In this document: one piece after another, positions 5,667-11,468 of the stretch | Layout of the letters: every line of letters starts with the position of its first letter | Numbering within the stretch: position 1 is the first letter of the stretch | Assembly: GCA_007375925.1 (NCBI GenBank) | Contig: VMFH01000006.1 | Coordinates: forward strand, 1 to 12,378 | Direction: 5' to 3' | Origin: Parcubacteria group bacterium Gr01-1014_72 | GTDB taxonomy: Bacteria; Patescibacteriota; Minisyncoccia; Phycocordibacterales; VMFH01 | Length of the DNA: 12,378 nucleotides | Notes under the pieces: model-generated | What the model was told of the DNA's origin: nothing | The model's database searches: none | Seen by the model: only the letters and a program-made list of their open reading frames with translations | Position numbers and translations under genes: made by a program

Positions 5667-6026
5667 CTACAGTGAGAGACCGGCGGCGCGGGCCGCATCC
5701 GCAAGGACTTTCACATTCCCGCGGTACAGGTAGCCCCCCCTGTCAAAAACGACTTTTTGTATCTTCTGCTCCCGGGCCCGTTTTGCAATCGCCTCGCCGA
5801 CTGCGGCAGCCTGTTCGCGCATACTCTTCCTCTTGACGCCCGCATGCGCGGCCGAAGAGATGTAGGCGAGTGTCTGCCCCGCGCTGTCGTCAATGAGCTG
5901 CGCGCAGAAGTAGCGGTTTGAACGATACACCGAAAGGCGCGGCCGCTGTGCCGTGCCCGACACCCGTGCACGGACGCGACGGTGGCGTCTCTCTCTCTGT
6001 ATGTGACGTTCTGTACTCGATGTCAT
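5667..6026 (-). CDS. rplR: 50S ribosomal protein L18
   Basis: Binds 5S rRNA and joins it to the central protuberance of the large subunit with L5. The 119 residues are typical. Landmarks are the basic N-terminus ([14 protein letters not shown]), [20 protein letters not shown], and the C-terminal segment [20 protein letters not shown], the family signature ([21 protein letters not shown] in many bacteria). It starts 10 nt after the rplF stop and ends 10 nt before the rpsE start. The leader TTTATTTACC has no Shine-Dalgarno motif. Confidence 0.96.
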   Translation of the reverse strand: [119 protein letters not shown]

Positions 6027-6036
6027 GGTAAATAAA

Positions 6037-6579
6037 TTAGGCCGCTGCAGTCGCCTTCTTGCCTTGCTTGCGGCGGATCACCTCTCCCTCATAGCGAATT
6101 CCCTTCCCCTTGTAGGGCTCGGCTGGTTTCCGCGCCCGCGTGCGTGCCGCGAAATCTCCGACCAGTTCTTTATCCGAGCCCTTTACCGTAACAAGATTCT
6201 TCTCGGCTGTCACCGTGAGGCCCTCGGGAATTGAGACAGCAACCGGGTGGCTAAAGCCGAGATTGAGAGCGAGAACCCCCCCCTTCACCTCTGACTTGAA
6301 ACCGATACCCTCAATGATGAGGCGCTTCTCAAACGGCTTCGCGACGCCCATCATCATGTTCCGAAGATGCGCGGCGTATGTGCCGAGGAGCGCCTTATTT
6401 TTCGGGCGTTCGTGCCGCACCTTGAGTTCAATCGCTTTCTCGCCGATGGTGATGGAAACGTCATCGCGGAAGGGGCGGGAGATGATGCCGGCAGGTCCTT
6501 TTGTTGTCACGACTCCCCCGGCGAGCGTAACGGTTACGCCTGAGGGAATTTCCAGTGGTCTTTTTGCGAGACGGCTCAT
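6037..6579 (-). CDS. rplF: 50S ribosomal protein L6
   Basis: Large-subunit protein next to the factor-binding centre and the sarcin-ricin loop. The 180 residues are standard. The two repeated L6 domains can be seen: the first from MSRLAKRPLEIPSGV through VTTKGPAG, the second with IIEGIGFKSEVKGG and LNLGFSHPV. The C-terminal signature near VGDFAARTRARKPAEPYKGK gives way to the GIRYEGEVIRRKQGKKA tail, as usual. The 158-bp space upstream, back to the rpsH stop, is almost fully occupied by the CGAAT repeat R1, which ends only 7 nt from the start codon. No Shine-Dalgarno motif (leader ATCGATACAATAAC). Confidence 0.97.
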   Translation of the reverse strand: MSRLAKRPLEIPSGVTVTLAGGVVTTKGPAGIISRPFRDDVSITIGEKAIELKVRHERPKNKALLGTYAAHLRNMMMGVAKPFEKRLIIEGIGFKSEVKGGVLALNLGFSHPVAVSIPEGLTVTAEKNLVTVKGSDKELVGDFAARTRARKPAEPYKGKGIRYEGEVIRRKQGKKATAAA

Positions 6580-6586
6580 GTTATTG

Positions 6587-6735
6587 TATCGATGCGAATA
6601 TGCGAATTATGCGAATGCTACGAATGGGGTGAGTGTAGCGATACTAATATACGAATTATACTAATGATACGAATGGGCCGCGAAAGAATTTTTATTCGTA
6701 TAATTCGTACCCATTCGTATATTTGCATCGTGTAC
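6587..6735 (-). repeat. CGAAT intercistronic repeat, two units plus inverted unit (R1)
   Basis: Fills the rpsH-rplF gap. On the plus strand it has two tandem units, from tatcgatgcgaat and from tagcgatactaatatac, each ending with gaatggg. These are followed by an inverted unit that ends cccattcgtatatttgcatcgtgtac. The arms can pair imperfectly over about 38 bp in the mRNA. A 35-plus bp stretch (gctacgaatggggtgagtg and on) is identical to part of R3. Confidence 0.85.
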
Positions 6736-6737
6736 TT

Positions 6738-7127
6738 TTACCATATCTTAAAAAGCACCTCCCCTCCCACCCGCGCCTTTCGCGCGTCCTCGCCAAAGAG
6801 GATGCCGTTCGTCGTTGAAAGCACATAGCGCCCAAAACCGCTCCGGAGGGGGTAGAGGAGCGCGGAGCGCTTGTAGATCCGACGCGAGGGTTTTGAGACA
6901 CGCGAAACGCCCTGAATCCTCGGGCCTCCGTCCACATACGCAATTTTCACCTCAATCGTCTTAGTCTGCTTTTTCCCGCGCCGCGTCACGTCCGCAACCC
7001 ATCCTCCTTCTTTGAGAAGCGCCGCGACGGCGAACACGAGCTTTGAGTAGGGAAATACAATCTCCTCCTTGTGGGCGACGCTCGCATTTTTGAGCTGTGT
7101 TATGAATTGTGAGATGGGGTCGGTCAT
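6738..7127 (-). CDS. rpsH: 30S ribosomal protein S8
   Basis: Binds helix 21 of 16S rRNA early in small-subunit assembly, and in E. coli also represses translation of the spc mRNA. The 129 residues are typical. The start MTDPISQFITQLKNASVA matches the family (MTDPIADMLTRIRNA). The C-terminal RNA-binding part reads VLSTTNGILFGEDARKARVG-GEVLFKIW, with the usual ending GGEVL..IW. It is separated from rpsN by 52 nt of AT-rich repeat-like DNA and from rplF by the R1 repeat. Whether S8 autoregulates here is not visible. No Shine-Dalgarno motif (leader TTTTTAACTTTC). Confidence 0.97.
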   Translation of the reverse strand: MTDPISQFITQLKNASVAHKEEIVFPYSKLVFAVAALLKEGGWVADVTRRGKKQTKTIEVKIAYVDGGPRIQGVSRVSKPSRRIYKRSALLYPLRSGFGRYVLSTTNGILFGEDARKARVGGEVLFKIW

Positions 7128-7128
7128 G

Positions 7129-7162
7129 AAAGTTAAAAATGTAAATATAAAAGTGCAAAATT
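7129..7162 (-). repeat. AT-rich AAAGT-type spacer (G3)
   Basis: aaagttaaaaatgtaaata and aaaagtgcaaaatt fill the rpsN-rpsH gap. The words match the A-rich halves of the spacers at 8041 and 9895, without the T-rich partner half. It may be simple-sequence drift. Confidence 0.4.
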
Positions 7163-7179
7163 ATGGGTGTCATATGCGC

Positions 7180-7365
7180 TTACCATGAAGATTTCTTGAT
7201 GCCCGGGATGAGGCCCTCGTTCGCAAACTCGCGGAAACAGATACGGCACAGACCGAAGTCGCGCATGAAACCGCGCTTCCGTCCGCAACGGAAACACCGC
7301 CGCACAATTCGGGAACTGAACTTGGGCTTCTTTGCGGCCCGAGCTATGACTGATGTTTTCGCCAT
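7180..7365 (-). CDS. rpsN: 30S ribosomal protein S14, zinc-binding type Z
   Basis: Small-subunit head protein that binds 16S rRNA near S3 and S10. The 61-residue length and the four cysteines C24, C27, C40 and C43 (CFRC-x12-CRIC) mark the short zinc-binding form (also called rpsZ), not the roughly 100-residue cysteine-free form. The rest also fits: MAKTSVIARA at the start and RICFREFANEGLIPGIKKSSW at the end, the family ending. It starts 71 nt after the rplE stop. A small 6-bp stem (7375-7380 with 7389-7394) lies in that gap. No Shine-Dalgarno motif (leader TTTAATTTTGTT). Confidence 0.96.
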   Translation of the reverse strand: MAKTSVIARAAKKPKFSSRIVRRCFRCGRKRGFMRDFGLCRICFREFANEGLIPGIKKSSW

Positions 7366-7436
7366 AACAAAATTAAACGCCCTTGCGAGCGTTTCCCTAT
7401 CGTATCAAACCCCTTGCGGTATGTCAAAAATTCTTC

Positions 7437-8000
7437 TTACTTCTTCCCCTTTTCCTGCTTCGCAAACGGGACACCGATGTGGCGGAGGAATGCAACTGCT
7501 TCCTGTTTTGTGCGAGCGCTTGTCACGATGGTGACCGACATACCAAACACGTCTTTAAGCTCTTCATCGGTAGTTTCCGGAAATATAGTGTGTTCGCGGA
7601 TGCCGATAGTGATGTTGCCCATGCCGTCCACGCTCCCCTCGGAAATACCGCGGAAGTCTTTCGTGCGAGGGAATGCCACGTTGAGGAGCTTCTCCAAAAA
7701 CCCCCGCATGCGCTCCCCCCGAAGCGTCGCCTGAACACCGACTGTTTCCCCCTGCCGCACCTTGAAAGAGGCGATTGATTTTTTTGCCCCCCGCGGTGAG
7801 GGCTTCTGGCCGGTAATTTTTGTGAGTCGGTCAGACACCACGTCAATTTTTTTCTTGTCTTTGAATGAACCGGTACCCGCGGAAATCACGACCTTCAGGA
7901 GGCGCGGCACCTGCATCGGATTCTTGTATCCGAAGTTCTCCTTGAGCGCTTCAAACGCGCTCCGTTCAAGTTCTTTTATCGTTTGTTTTGTTTTTGTCAT
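7437..8000 (-). CDS. rplE: 50S ribosomal protein L5
   Basis: Binds 5S rRNA with L18 and contacts P-site tRNA from the central protuberance. I use the ATG at 8000 (MTKTKQTIKE...), giving 187 residues, close to the usual 179; the open frame reaches 8045 through spacer DNA. Landmarks are ENFGYKNPMQVPRLLKVVIS, TGQKPSPRGAKKSIASFKVR, the ATLRGERMRGFLEKLL segment, RTKDFRGIS and the GNITIGIREHTIFPE motif. The C-terminal MSVTIVTSARTKQEAVAFLRHIGVPF also fits. Upstream lies an AT-rich spacer of 132 bp that runs into rplX. No Shine-Dalgarno motif (leader CCATTTTTACC). Confidence 0.97.
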   Translation of the reverse strand: MTKTKQTIKELERSAFEALKENFGYKNPMQVPRLLKVVISAGTGSFKDKKKIDVVSDRLTKITGQKPSPRGAKKSIASFKVRQGETVGVQATLRGERMRGFLEKLLNVAFPRTKDFRGISEGSVDGMGNITIGIREHTIFPETTDEELKDVFGMSVTIVTSARTKQEAVAFLRHIGVPFAKQEKGKK

Positions 8001-8040
8001 GGTAAAAATGGAAGGTGTAAATCTAATTCGCCGCGGCGGA

Positions 8041-8140
8041 TGCAAAGTGACGGTGTAAAGTGAAAATTAGAACCGATATCTTCTTAAAACTTTTAATTTT
8101 TGATTGTCACTTTAAACTTTTCACTTTCAACTTTAAACTT
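8041..8140 (-). repeat. AT-rich inverted spacer reaching into rplX (G2)
   Basis: The left half has caaagtgac and gtaaagtgaaaatt, the right half gtcactttaaac and ttttcactttcaac, so the two halves are partly reverse-complementary. The T-rich half supplies the last rplX codons and its stop. It resembles the spacer at 9895. At 8029-8042 there is also cgccgcggcggatg, matching the centre of palindrome H5. Confidence 0.55.
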
Positions 8141-8348
8141 TTTTTATGTTGGACACATGGATCGGCATCGGCTTTTCAATAACCTGCCCCTTCTGTCCAG
8201 CGCGGCGCGCCCGCTGCGCGCGCTTCACGGTGTTGATTCCGGCAATAATGACACGGTCTTCTCTCGGAAGCGCACGAAGCACCTTTCCGCTCTTACCGCG
8301 ATCGTCTCCCGTCAAAACAAGCGCCATATCTCCTTTTTTTATTTTCAT
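8133..8348 (-). CDS. rplX: 50S ribosomal protein L24 (short form)
   Basis: One of the two proteins that start large-subunit assembly, near the exit tunnel. The ATG at 8348 (MKIKKGDMAL) gives 71 residues, against about 100 in most bacteria. The KOW domain is complete: MALVLTGDDRGKSGKVLRAL, INTVKRAQR and KPMPIHVSNI. The normal tail after HVSN is lacking. The final codons AAA AAA GTT TAA are the beginning of the AT-rich repeat that fills the next gap, so the repeat may have cut off the tail; a naturally short lineage form is the alternative. The upstream gap holds the R2 repeat, ending 5 nt from the start. No Shine-Dalgarno motif (leader CGATACTGTT). Confidence 0.93.
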   Translation of the reverse strand: MKIKKGDMALVLTGDDRGKSGKVLRALPREDRVIIAGINTVKRAQRARRAGQKGQVIEKPMPIHVSNIKKV

Positions 8349-8353
8349 AACAG

Positions 8354-8454
8354 TATCGATGCGAATATACAAATTATGCGAATGATACGAATGGGTTCAG
8401 ACTGATTTCTTTATTCGTTTCATTCGTACCCATTCGTATATTTGCATCGTGTAC
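8354..8454 (-). repeat. CGAAT intercistronic repeat, one unit plus inverted unit (R2)
   Basis: Fills most of the rplN-rplX gap. One forward unit runs from tatcgatgcgaatatac to gaatggg. The inverted unit follows, ending cccattcgtatatttgcatc and gtgtac. About 30 bp of further decayed attcg words (8455-8484) extend towards the rplN stop. Position and orientation relative to the genes match R1 and R3. Confidence 0.85.
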
Positions 8455-8493
8455 ATTCGTGTCATTCGACTCTTATTCGTAATTGGTGTCGTG

Positions 8494-8865
8494 TTACACA
8501 ATCTCAGCCGCCTTCGCTACAATCGTCTGGAACCCTCGCTCCGAAATTTCCCGCGGGATGGGACCGAAAATGCGCCCCGCAATCGGTTCAACACGGGCTT
8601 TATCAAGAAGCACCACCGCATTTTCGTCAAATCGGATGTACGAGCCGTCGGGGCGGCGGTAGGACTTGCGCTGCCGCACCACAACAGCCGCGTGCACATC
8701 CTTCTTCTTGACTGCCTTCCTCGGTTGCGCGGTCTGGACGGAGAGAATCACAACATCACCGAGCTCCGCATACCGACGCTTACTTCCACCGAGAACTTTG
8801 AAAACGCGTCCGAGCTTGCCGCCGGAGTTATCAGCGATATTCACGATGGAGCGGGGCTGAATCAT
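8494..8865 (-). CDS. rplN: 50S ribosomal protein L14
   Basis: Large-subunit protein at the subunit interface, contacting 16S rRNA through bridges B5 and B8. The 123 residues match the usual 122. Landmarks are MIQPRSIVNIADNSGG at the start, KVLGGSKRRYAELGDVVILSV, the KKKDVHAAVVVRQRK stretch, GSYIRFDENAVVLLD and the C-terminal GRIFGPIPREI. It follows rpsQ with a 77-bp spacer made of tagtct-type repeats and is followed by the R2 repeat. No Shine-Dalgarno motif (leader ACCAACCATTTCC). Confidence 0.98.
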   Translation of the reverse strand: MIQPRSIVNIADNSGGKLGRVFKVLGGSKRRYAELGDVVILSVQTAQPRKAVKKKDVHAAVVVRQRKSYRRPDGSYIRFDENAVVLLDKARVEPIAGRIFGPIPREISERGFQTIVAKAAEIV

Positions 8866-8877
8866 GGAAATGGTTGG

Positions 8878-8920
8878 TAGTCTTTAGCTATTAGTCTGTA
8901 GTCTATAGTCTATTAAGCTA
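8878..8920 (-). repeat. Short tandem tagtct repeats
   Basis: The words tagtct, tagcta, tagtctg, tagtcta and tagtcta follow one another between rpsQ and rplN, with a period of about 6-10 bp. It is a degenerate tandem array of a different sequence from the CGAAT and AAAGT spacers. Confidence 0.6.
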
Positions 8921-8942
8921 GGCATTGAAAATTTTATTGATT

Positions 8943-9197
8943 CTACACAATTCTGAAATGTTTTCTTTTGGAAAGGGGGCGGCATGAACGAATCAGTACC
9001 GCGTCGCCAACCGTCTTCGTGTTTCCGGCATCGTGCGCGAGGACGCGAGCGGCAACCTTGCGGTACTTTCCGTACCGCGGGTCCTTCACGAAGCGGACAA
9101 TCTTTACGACCACGGTATCCTTCATCTTGTTTGAAACCACAACACCGCGCAGGGCGCCCTTCGTGGCAGTACTGTTTTGTCCTTTCACTGTGTTCAT
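8943..9197 (-). CDS. rpsQ: 30S ribosomal protein S17
   Basis: Early-binding 16S rRNA protein with an OB fold. The 84 residues are standard. Landmarks are LRGVVVSNKMKDTVVVKIVR (strands 1 and 2), the HP-like segment here DPRYGKYRKVAARVLAHDAG, GDAVLIRSCRPLSKRKHFRIV at the end (family pattern GD.V.I.E.RPLSK.K.). It starts 16 nt after the rpmC stop. No Shine-Dalgarno motif (leader GGTAAACATTGTT). Confidence 0.97.
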   Translation of the reverse strand: MNTVKGQNSTATKGALRGVVVSNKMKDTVVVKIVRFVKDPRYGKYRKVAARVLAHDAGNTKTVGDAVLIRSCRPLSKRKHFRIV

Positions 9198-9213
9198 AAC
9201 AATGTTTACCGAG

Positions 9214-9402
9214 CTACTTCAAAATACCTGCCCTCTCCCGCACCCGAAGCTCCGTCATAATGCGCGCAACCTCCCGCCGGAGCATCCTCCCCTCTCGAAC
9301 ATTCTTGCTCTTACTGCCGGCGGTTCCAAAGAAAAATGCCCGGAGCGCCGCGCGGCGGGAGGTGAGAAGGTGCTTCAACTCTTCGGCTGTTTTCTCTTTC
9401 AT
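9214..9402 (-). CDS. rpmC: 50S ribosomal protein L29
   Basis: Small helical protein near the tunnel exit, beside L23, a docking area for nascent-chain factors. The ATG at 9402 gives 62 residues, typical; an open extension to 9453 would be unusual. The sequence MKEKTAEELKHLLTSRRAAL forms the first helix, and RMLRREVARIMTELRVRERA the second, with the usual RR.IARI.T pattern. The insert FFFGTAGSKSKNVREG in between is typical for the turn. It lies between rplP and rpsQ as expected. No Shine-Dalgarno motif (leader CCATCCATATTCAC). Confidence 0.93.
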   Translation of the reverse strand: MKEKTAEELKHLLTSRRAALRAFFFGTAGSKSKNVREGRMLRREVARIMTELRVRERAGILK

Positions 9403-9462
9403 GTGAATATGGATGGGGGGAGATATAGTAGCTCCGGCGACTCCTTTCTGCAACCACCCCCG

Positions 9463-9888
9463 TTATCCTTCCCTACGGGTTACAACAGCCGTTTTGAGGG
9501 GGAGCTTCGTGCCCGCTTTGCGAAGCGCCTCCCGCGCGGTCATAGATTCCATACCATCTATCTCAAAAATAACCCGCCCGGGCCTCACCTGGAACTGGTA
9601 CCCCTCCAGGTCGCCCTTTCCGGCGCCCATCGGCACTTCAGCGGGCTTCCCCGTGTACGGCATATCGGGGAAAATACGGATCCATATCTTGCCGAGCTTT
9701 CCGGCAGAGCGCGCGAGAACCTTGCGCGCGGCCTCAATCTGGTTTGAGCGCACTCGTCCGGCGGAAATCGCCTTGAGTCCGAAGGACCCGAACGAAAGAT
9801 CGGTTCCGCGCGTTTCAACAAACGCGCGCTTCGGATTCCGGCGCATCGTGTGCCACTTGCGATATTTAACTTTTTTGGGCAACAACAT
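9463..9888 (-). CDS. rplP: 50S ribosomal protein L16
   Basis: Large-subunit protein that organises the A-site tRNA region and is needed for late assembly. The 141 residues fit the family (about 136-140). Landmarks are MLLPKKVKYRKWHTMRR, the LSFGSFGLKAI motif, RVRSNQIEAARKVLAR, IWIRIFPDMPYTGKPAEVPM, GAGKGDLEGYQFQVRPGRV and the C-terminal EALRKAGTKLPLKT. Upstream is an 80-bp AT-rich spacer (G1) after rpsC; rpmC follows after 60 bp. No Shine-Dalgarno motif (leader TTTCATTACCTAT). Confidence 0.98.
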   Translation of the reverse strand: MLLPKKVKYRKWHTMRRNPKRAFVETRGTDLSFGSFGLKAISAGRVRSNQIEAARKVLARSAGKLGKIWIRIFPDMPYTGKPAEVPMGAGKGDLEGYQFQVRPGRVIFEIDGMESMTAREALRKAGTKLPLKTAVVTRREG

Positions 9889-9894
9889 ATAGGT

Positions 9895-10003
9895 AATGAA
9901 AAATGAAAATCTAAAAGTGAAAAATTACAATTCAAAATTAAAAATTATAGAACTTTACATTTTGCACTGTCACTTTACATTTTGAGATTTCAGCTTTGCA
10001 CTA
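9895..10003 (-). repeat. AT-rich inverted spacer reaching into rpsC (G1)
   Basis: The left half is A-rich (aaaatctaaaagtgaaaaat, aattcaaaattaaaaatt). The right half is T-rich (actttacattttgcactg, cactttacattttgag). It spans the rpsC-rplP gap and encodes the last residues of S3 (SAKLKSQNVK) and its TGA stop. Architecture and words match the G2 spacer. Confidence 0.55.
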
Positions 10004-10401
10004 TCAAAGATTTCTCCCTTATAAATCCACACTTTGATGCCGATATCGCCGTAGCTCATATGCGCCCGCTCGCGGGCGAAATCAACATCGGCACGAAGCG
10101 TCTGAAGAGGGATGCGCCCGCGCTTTATCTCCTCCGTCCGAGCCATATCCGCGCCGCCGAGCCGCCCGCCAAGGTATATCTTGACCCCCTTGACGTCGCG
10201 ATTCGCCATCACCTTCTCAACCATCTGCTTCAACACGCGCCGAAATGGCAGGCGTTTCTCCAGTGATTCCGCGACCATTTGGGAGACGATCGCGGCGTTG
10301 GATTCCGGAGAGCGAATTTCCTCAATATCAAGCTTCATGTCGCTCCCCTGCGGGGGGGTACGCCGCTTGAGAAGGTTCGCGATGTCGCTTTTGAGTTTCA
10401 C
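9970..10401 (-). pseudogene. rpsC: 30S ribosomal protein S3, N-terminus missing
   Basis: S3 binds the 16S head and lines the mRNA entry tunnel. The longest open frame with a start codon (GTG at 10401) has 143 residues. However, S3 homology continues upstream in the same frame to about 10521: KRLRGLFVSSVEIERG, then the KH-domain core with the GRSGEG loop, giving about 183 residues. The first about 44 residues of a normal S3 (the MGQKVHP region up to the helix before KRLRG) are not in the DNA. The rest is well conserved: PFRRVLKQMVEKVM, IYLGGRLGGADMARTE, GRIPLQTLRADVDF and the GIKVWIYKGEIF end. The tail SAKLKSQNVK comes from an AT-rich repeat. Because the upstream frame runs straight into rplV, I read this as a deletion joining the two genes, or as an assembly collapse. 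Its GTG overlaps the shifted L22 stop as GTGA, probably by chance. Confidence 0.85.
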
Positions 10402-10805
10402 CGCACCCTCGCCGCTCCGCCCGATGAGGAGACCCGGCCGCGCCGTCTTGATGATGATGCGAAAGAGTTTCGGTCCGCGCTCAATCTCAACGGAACTGAC
10501 GAAGAGGCCGCGCAGCCGCTTCTGATGGCCGCACCCGACCCGCGGGCGCGGGGGGTCATTCGTTTCAAGGTCGGCCCCGCATCCACACGGAGTTCCTTCA
10601 CGAAAAGATTGTCGCGCAGTGCATGATCATTATTCTCTGCATTCCTGATACCGCTTGCGAGGAGCTTGCGCAGCGGAACAACGGCCGCCTTTGTGGTTAC
10701 AGAGAGAATAGCGAGCGCGTCGGAGACGCTCTTCCCCGCAATGGCGCGGGCAACGAGCCGCAGCTTGCGCGGCGACTGGCGATAGTTTTTGAGAAAAGCT
10801 TTCAT
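10398..10805 (-). CDS. rplV: 50S ribosomal protein L22, C-terminus replaced by out-of-frame S3 sequence
   Basis: L22 lines the peptide exit tunnel and touches all 23S domains. Residues 1-95 are normal L22: MKAFLKNYRQSPRKLRLVAR, IRNAENND and VDAGPTLKRMTPRARGSGAA. After IR (residues 94-95, near 10521) the family should continue with KRTSHI and a short beta strand. Instead the frame reads through rpsC DNA out of frame, giving an Arg/Ser-rich tail of 40 residues that ends at 10398. The final about 12-13 L22 residues are therefore absent. The true L22-like part is 10521-10805. The start follows the R3 repeat by 5 nt, with no Shine-Dalgarno motif (leader TCGATACTGGT). Confidence 0.85.
   Translation of the reverse strand: MKAFLKNYRQSPRKLRLVARAIAGKSVSDALAILSVTTKAAVVPLRKLLASGIRNAENNDHALRDNLFVKELRVDAGPTLKRMTPRARGSGAAIRSGCAASSSVPLRLSADRNSFASSSRRRGRVSSSGGAARVR
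10515..10530 (-). other. rplV-rpsC deletion junction
   Basis: On the minus strand the sequence ATCAGAAGCGGCTGCGCGGC is read as IRSGCAA in the L22 frame and as QKRLRG in the S3 frame. L22 proteins usually have KR here (IRKR or LKR) and S3 has KR in KRLRG, so AAGCGG could be a short shared word at which about 170 nt was lost. The size is estimated from E. coli L22 and S3. Confidence 0.65.
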
Positions 10806-10810
10806 ACCAG

Positions 10811-10994
10811 TATCGATACGAATATACGAATTATGCGAATGATACGAATGGGGTAACGATGCGAATATACGAATTATACTAATGCTACGAATGGGGTGAG
10901 TGTAGCGATACTAATATACAAATTATACCAATGATGCGAATGGGACTTTCATATTCGTTTTATTCGTACTCATTCGTATATTTGCATCGTGTAC
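10811..10994 (-). repeat. CGAAT intercistronic repeat, three units plus inverted unit (R3)
   Basis: Fills the rpsS-rplV gap from 5 nt beyond the rplV start to 2 nt before the rpsS stop. Forward units begin with cgatacgaatatac (near 10814), cgatgcgaatatac (near 10857) and cgatactaatatac (near 10905), each ending in gaatggg. The inverted unit ends attcgtatatttgcatcgtg. It is the longest copy in the window. Confidence 0.88.
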
Positions 10995-10996
10995 AT

Positions 10997-11338
10997 TTAC
11001 TTCTTCGTCTCCACGGCGGCCTTCGCGGCCGACGCGGCTGCGATCTCCGCTTCCTTCTTCTTCATCTCCAATTCCTTCTGCATCTTGCCCCCGTGCTTCA
11101 CAAACTTGCGTGTCAGCGAAAACTCTCCGAGCCGGTGCCCGACCATGTCTTCAGACACAAGCACTTCAAGAAAATCTTTGCCGTTATGCACGAGAAACTT
11201 GAACCCGACCATTTCGGGGCTGATTTCAGAGGCACGGCTCCATGTTTTTATAGGCGCCGCCGATTCAGGCCGCTTCCCCGCAATCTTCCTCAAAAGACGC
11301 GCATCAACGTATGGACCTTTCTTGATTGATCGTGCCAT
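10997..11338 (-). CDS. rpsS: 30S ribosomal protein S19
   Basis: Small-subunit head protein at bridge B1a, contacting 16S rRNA with S13. The start is the ATG at 11338 (MARSIKKGPYVDARL), the family start, giving 113 residues; the open frame upstream to 11755 is spacer and antisense-like DNA. Landmarks are KTWSRASEISPEMVGFKFLV, HNGKDFLEVLVSEDMVGHRL and GEFSLTRKFVKHGG. It is about 20 residues longer than usual because of a Lys/Ala/Glu-rich helical tail (KEAEIAAASAAKAAVE). A promoter at 11428-11457 and a terminator-like palindrome at 11469-11503 separate it from rplB, so rpsS may head its own transcription unit. No Shine-Dalgarno motif (leader CCTTTTATAAA). Confidence 0.96.
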   Translation of the reverse strand: MARSIKKGPYVDARLLRKIAGKRPESAAPIKTWSRASEISPEMVGFKFLVHNGKDFLEVLVSEDMVGHRLGEFSLTRKFVKHGGKMQKELEMKKKEAEIAAASAAKAAVETKK

Positions 11339-11427
11339 TTTATAAAAGGCGGGAGAGCGACCGCGTGCCGCCTTAGCTTTAGCGGTAGCGCAGAGAAACG
11401 AAAAAGGCCTCCCCGAGCCGTCAGGGA

Positions 11428-11457
11428 ATACTAGCAGACGCTCTGTAGCACTGTCAA
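11428..11457 (-). promoter_or_regulatory. Sigma-70-like promoter upstream of rpsS
   Basis: The minus strand has an exact TTGACA (11452-11457), an 18-nt spacer and TAGTAT (11428-11433) with an extended -10 TGC just before it. The predicted start is near 11421, leaving a leader of about 80 nt before rpsS. It would drive rpsS and all genes after it. Confidence 0.65.
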
Positions 11458-11468
11458 TTTTTATACTA

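Noticed and set aside
7375..7394. Hairpin between rplE and rpsN as a terminator
   Set aside because: The stem is only 6 bp with an 8-nt loop, and the following AATTTTG is not a clean T-run; stopping transcription inside the spc operon would be odd.
8968..9747. A 259-residue plus-strand open frame
   Set aside because: It lies antisense to rpsQ, rpmC and the start of rplP, all well conserved, and its sequence has no recognisable protein character. It is a by-product of codon use.
10398..10401. GTGA overlap of the L22 stop and the S3 GTG as translational coupling
   Set aside because: The GTG lies in the middle of the S3 KH domain, after its GRSGEG loop, so it is unlikely to be a real start; the overlap follows from the frame offset.
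6587..10994. The CGAAT repeats as a CRISPR array
   Set aside because: Repeats are degenerate, partly inverted, separated by genes, and there are no unique spacers of uniform length.
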